Below, piece by piece: positions 59,701 through 64,000 of a stretch of DNA of 64,000 nt. The notes beneath the pieces are model-generated. The model worked only from the letters and a program-made list of their open reading frames with translations. It was not told where the DNA came from and did no database searches. How positions within the stretch are numbered: position 1 is the first letter of the stretch; each line of letters begins with the position of its first letter. The stretch is from Membranipora membranacea (lineage: Eukaryota; Bryozoa; Gymnolaemata; Cheilostomatida; Membraniporidae), in NCBI GenBank assembly GCA_914767715.1, contig OU612069.1:17357387-17421386 (forward strand). The letters are read 5' to 3'. Made by a program: the position numbers and the translations under genes.

Positions 59701-60011
59701 ATCGCGCTTCCGTGTACAGTATATAACAACCATATGAATGTGGTTGATTGATAAAAGAATGCCATTACCAGAAGACTGGGGCAGAGTCTGATAACTTCCA
59801 TCTGATGAGAAAACTTTTGATGCGTATGTCCAACTTACCAATGGCACATTGGGATTATATACTGTATTATCCACAATTTTTCATATCAGCCTCACGTCAC
59901 TTCTGCAGCAAAATGGAAAAAGTAGTTTTACTTTAGTGATAGTAACTCTTTGCAACCATCTTGGCTTTCCCTCGGCTATAAATAGTATCAGACCAAGGAG
60001 TTAGGGTCACT

Positions 60012-60392
60012 CAGTGGCGTATATTAGCACTCACGGCCCACGGATTTCCGTGAGTGGCTGAATAGCTCAGTGTGTAGAGCGTCTGCTTTATAATCACTTT
60101 TAATCAGATTGTTGTGGGCTTGAATCCCATCAAGGTCAGTTTTTTTTCAAATGGGTGCTTTATAACTGGAGCATTTTTACCGTAATCTTCTACTGCTATT
60201 GAGTTGTTTTCTGAAAGTACCCAACAGCTCAGTGAGCTATTGAAATACCTCTCTGCTTGCACTATTTTGCTACCGATATGCAAAATTTCCGTGGTGGGAG
60301 GGTGCTTAAGCGCCCCTCCCACACCCTCCCCGCCACGCCTACGGCGTGTGGATCGGGCTGCGCCCGATCATTATGCTCATCTCTAAAAAGTC
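60012..60392 (+). repeat. hairpin-rich repeat with tRNA-like core, copy 2
   Basis: Same order as copy 1, but the B box is altered (GCTTGAATCC), the acceptor pairing is weaker, and about 25 extra bases (GGGTGCTTTATAACTGGAGC region) follow the T8 tract. The 3' hairpins are conserved. Confidence 0.85.
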
Positions 60393-62722
60393 TTTGATCA
60401 GACTCATCTTAATTTCTGCATCCACATTTTCTAATGTGCTCTTTTGCATGTTTTTTTAAAATCATATCACTATTTTCTTCATTTTTAAAATTGTTCAAGA
60501 ATTTATAGTAATACTGGAGTATGACAACATATTATGTAAGGTTAAATATCCACCATTGCCATAAGCTCAAAGAATTTACCAGAAACAACTGTCAAACCTT
60601 ACCCTGTCTAGTATGCCAATGAGGATTCATTTCTGCCACTTTTTGCATTGGCTGCCACAACAATGGACTAAACCTTAGTTCATTGCTGCCACCAATCTAA
60701 ATAACCTTACATGAATTTGAATAGTCTAATACAAGTTAAAACTTATTTATGAATATTTTGATAAGGATTGGTCAATTACACATCAAATAGATTCTAGAAC
60801 TACTCTATCAATGATTGCTGTCGATCTGGTACTGCTATGATTTCTCTCCTCCTCTTACCATAATATTATGCAGATCACCCTTTTTAGCTATCAGCTGTCA
60901 ATACTAGAATCTTTTCCTACACTAATTAGTACATTTCAGTGCTTGATACCACATGACCTCATATAAACAGTCAAGTATCTTTGGAACTTTATCACATAGC
61001 TGAATATATCTTTAGATGTGATCACGTGTCTTAAAAGCAGAGCCCCACTCCTGCAGATGGCTGAAAAGCTGACATCGAGATTGAACAATTATCATTGAAT
61101 CTCCTGATAAAAAGTCAATTCAATGGTAGCATCTGTACTATGATTGTTCTCGCCCAATTCCATATTTATTTTGATCTCAGGTGGTCACACCAATTGCTAA
61201 CAATGATTTTTGGCTACATAAGTTAGCTCATGCTGTAGCAATCAAATATATACAGTGTAAGCCACTCAATTCAAACTCCAGGGGACCCAAGAAATCAGTT
61301 CTAACTATGAATTGTACTAATTACAGTTTTGTCATCTCGCGGGGACTTTCAACGAATGCGGGGCGTATTTCAGGGATTTTACAAACGGCAACTTGTTTTT
61401 TGTTGTACTGTGCAATGCAAGTGATTTTGGAAATAAAACCCTGATGACTAGAGAACAGAAGTAATCACTGAATTGGATATTCAGGGTGGGCAGCTTTATT
61501 TAAGGGTGTAAAATCCAGATATTGATCACTCCCTTTGTCTGCATTGTCAAAAACAAACATCTGAACAAGGAGTTACATTCTTCCTTGATTAGAAAAGGCA
61601 GCTTTGAATCATGAGTCCTCTGAGTATGGAGATATTTTCTTCTTTGGTAGGGGAAGATAATTTCGAATTACAGTTACATTTTAGAATTAAATGAGCCTAA
61701 AAACAATTGGCTGGGACCACAGTCAGGTGTCTGAGTTAACAGGAATTTCGAATTATCAGGATTCGAATTAACCAGCTTACACTGTAGACTGTGTTTTCAT
61801 GTAAATTCATAGCTTGAGCAGAGTTGTCACCTCTTGGTTCGCCCTAGAAATCTGCATCGGTGCCCGCAGCCCAAACAATATACTTGTACCGATAGGCTGA
61901 GATTGAGATATAACTTCAAAAAACAACTGTCTCGGTCAGGGGACCTTGCTGTCCTAACCAACGGATCAAGGCAGATATTTACAAGAATAGCAAAGACTTC
62001 ACAAAGAAAAAGATTTGAATGATTAAACTGTGCCTGAATATTGGTCTAACCATGTTTGAAATCATAAACAGTCCTGTATGGTAATGAATGGGATGAATTT
62101 GCATCCAGTTGATCATCTCGCAGAAAATTGTGTGATATAAAGTTGTCATTAATTGTCATGTCGTTTGCCTGTCTAGTGTGATACCCATATCTGAGTAAAC
62201 TGATATAGATATACTGGAAAAGCTTTCAAAGCATGTGCACAAGAATAATATTACCCCTTATAGACAATTATGATGAAAGACTGTCCACACTTAATATTGA
62301 AGAACTTAGCGTAAATTTAAATGTCTTATGTCAGCGATAAGTTTGTTAAGTTCAATCCTAAGAGGACCATGTTTGCAATGATTCGCTTCAGCTGTCTCAG
62401 CATGGTGGAAGGACAACCTTTTATAATGAACTGCTGTTTAAAAATTTCATTTAATTCCATTCCTTCTGTTTCCCACGGCCTCATTTGTCAAGATACCTTT
62501 AAGGCCATTGTGATATTTTAAGTGTATTGTAAAAGCGATAAAATTATAAGTAACAATTGCAATCCTGTACACACATAAAATATGATTTTATCACCAGATC
62601 CTTTCATAATATAGTTGGCAAATTTAAGTAGGTCACAGCTAGTAGTATGTGGAAACAGGTACATATCTCATGTCATTGTTTACATTGGCATACGTGAATA
62701 TTGAAACGACTAGAATATGAGC
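60393..62722. other. no recognised gene
   Basis: Open frames are under 90 codons without recognisable domains. Around 61660-61785, GAATTTCGAATTATCAGG and ATTCGAATTAACCAGC resemble the termini of pogo/Tigger-type DNA transposons and may be a relic. This stretch is the 3' flank of the TPR gene. Confidence 0.35.
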
Positions 62723-64000
62723 TTATGCATTGTCAAGATTATTCAGTGACCTAGCGATATCAGAATTATCACTATTCTCAATATGTATTCGCTTATGCAT
62801 TTCCATTGATAGCCTCTGGTATTCTTTAGCTTTGTCATACTCATTCATTGCTTGGTATATGGAACCTAGATCCTTCAGTGACACAGCGATATCAGGGTGA
62901 TCGTTATTCTCACCGTGTATACGCTTCTTCATTTCTAGAGATAGTCTACGGTACTCTGCAGCGTTCTCATACTCATTCATTGCATAGTGTGTGGTACCCA
63001 GATTATTCAGTGACACATCAATATCAGAGTGGTCACTATTCTCCCCATGTATGCGCTTAAACATTTCTAGTGATAGTCTGTGGTATTCTGCTGCTTTGTT
63101 ATACTCATTCATTGCGTGGTATGTGGTACCGAGGTTATTAAGTGATATAGCAATATCAGAATGGTCACTATTCTCACCATGTATACGCTTACACATTTCT
63201 AGTGATAGTCTGTGGTATTCTGCAGCTTTGTCATAATACTTTATTGCGTAGTGAGTGGTACCCAGATTATTCAGTGACACATCAATATCAGAGTGATCAC
63301 CATTCTCCCCGTGCAAACGCTTATATATTTCTAGTGATAGTCTGTGGTACTCTGCAGCTTTGTTATACTGATTCATTGCATAGTGAGTGTTACCGAGATT
63401 GTTCAGTGACGCAGCAATATCAGAATGATCACTATTCTCACCATGTATTCGCATATGCATTTCTAGTGATAGTCTGTGGTATTCTACAGCTTTGTCATAC
63501 TCACTCATTACGAGGTAAGTGGCACCCAGATTATTCAGTGACTTCGCAATATCAGAATGGTCACTATTCTCACCATGTATACGCTTACGCGTTTCTAGTG
63601 ATAGTCTGTGGTGTTCCGTTGCTTTTTCATACTCACTCAATACGAGGTAAGTGGCACCCAGATTATTCAGTGACACGGCAATAATATCAGAGTGGTCACT
63701 ATCCTCACCATGTATACTCTTATACATATCTAGTGATAGTCTGTAGTATTCCGCTGCTTTGTTATACTCATTCATTGCGTAGTAACTGCTACCCAGATTA
63801 TTCAGTAACACAGCGATATCAGATTGATCACTATTCTCACCGTGTATACGCTTACGCATTTCTAGCGATAGTCTGTGGTATTCTGCAGCTTTCTCATACT
63901 CAAACATTGCGTAGTATGTGGTACCCAGATTATACAGTGACATTGCAATATCAGAATGATCACTATTCTCACCATATATGCGCTTATACGTTTCTAGTGA
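62723..64000 (-). CDS. tandem TPR protein, kinesin-light-chain-like, 3' part
   Basis: One continuous frame enters from beyond the right edge and ends at TAA 62723. It encodes nine complete 42-residue repeats (one of 43, with an added Ile) plus a partial one, each like SLNNLGTTYHAMNEYNKAAE followed by YHRLSLEM, KRIHGENSDHSDI. This is the TPR_12/kinesin light chain type, a superhelical protein-binding scaffold. Repeats are 126 bp and very similar in DNA, a sign of recent duplication or gene conversion. The last repeat is diverged and the protein ends SLNNLDNA. No intron lies within the array. The N-terminal domain, which would tell the role, is outside the window. Confidence 0.88.
   Translation of the reverse strand, partial: SLETYKRIYGENSDHSDIAMSLYNLGTTYYAMFEYEKAAEYHRLSLEMRKRIHGENSDQSDIAVLLNNLGSSYYAMNEYNKAAEYYRLSLDMYKSIHGEDSDHSDIIAVSLNNLGATYLVLSEYEKATEHHRLSLETRKRIHGENSDHSDIAKSLNNLGATYLVMSEYDKAVEYHRLSLEMHMRIHGENSDHSDIAASLNNLGNTHYAMNQYNKAAEYHRLSLEIYKRLHGENGDHSDIDVSLNNLGTTHYAIKYYDKAAEYHRLSLEMCKRIHGENSDHSDIAISLNNLGTTYHAMNEYNKAAEYHRLSLEMFKRIHGENSDHSDIDVSLNNLGTTHYAMNEYENAAEYRRLSLEMKKRIHGENNDHPDIAVSLKDLGSIYQAMNEYDKAKEYQRLSMEMHKRIHIENSDNSDIARSLNNLDNA

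Noticed and set aside
61655-61790. pogo/Tigger element
   Set aside because: Only terminus-like GAATTTCGAATTATCAGG sequences are seen, with no paired end or transposase.

Overview
This window is nuclear DNA of an animal. The genes are split by GT-AG introns, and there is an orthologue of the animal mitotic translocase PICH (ERCC6L), a PIF/Harbinger transposase with its Myb-like partner, a Ty3-type LTR retrotransposon primed by tRNA-Leu, and many foldback and MITE-type elements. A non-bilaterian host such as a sponge or cnidarian is my best guess. That guess is inferred from overall character (AT-rich repeat-laden introns, kinesin-light-chain-like TPR arrays, an atypical kinase), not from a diagnostic gene.

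Layout. Positions 1-12.3 kb hold repeats: a U2-snRNA-like repeat, a tRNA-derived SINE, a foldback MITE and a 1.2-kb unit in three tandem copies. One candidate exon lies near 4.6 kb. Positions 12.3-15.2 kb are a 24-bp minisatellite of about 121 units. At 17.4-18.2 kb is a hAT-type MITE with an 8-bp target duplication. At 18.4-21.8 kb (+) is a broken Harbinger transposase gene, and at 22.96-26.4 kb (-) a convergent Myb/SANT-like gene whose nine exons join into an uninterrupted 311-codon frame. At 27.1-36.9 kb (-) are fifteen exons of ERCC6L/PICH with five N-terminal TPR-like modules. The helicase domain stops at an exon boundary and I cannot find its continuation. At 38.8-46.1 kb (-) is a complete, young LTR retrotransposon with 4-bp target duplications, gag and pol, and a textbook -1 frameshift site. 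At 47.3 to about 56 kb (+) is a non-RD protein kinase gene whose introns carry large inverted repeats, including one foldback of about 1.35 kb. At 58-60.4 kb are two copies of a hairpin-rich repeat carrying a tRNA-like sequence, and a 16-bp minisatellite inside a MITE-like frame. At 62.7-64 kb (-) is the 3' end of a tandem TPR protein gene that runs off the window.

How the parts relate. ERCC6L and the kinase gene are divergent, and the retrotransposon sits between them. The Harbinger transposase and Myb-like genes converge with facing polyadenylation signals about 350 bp apart, as expected for the two genes of one Harbinger transposon. Because this pair lies where the rest of ERCC6L should be, it may have inserted into, or ended, that gene. 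The kinase and the TPR gene are separate units, and nothing in the sequence links their functions.
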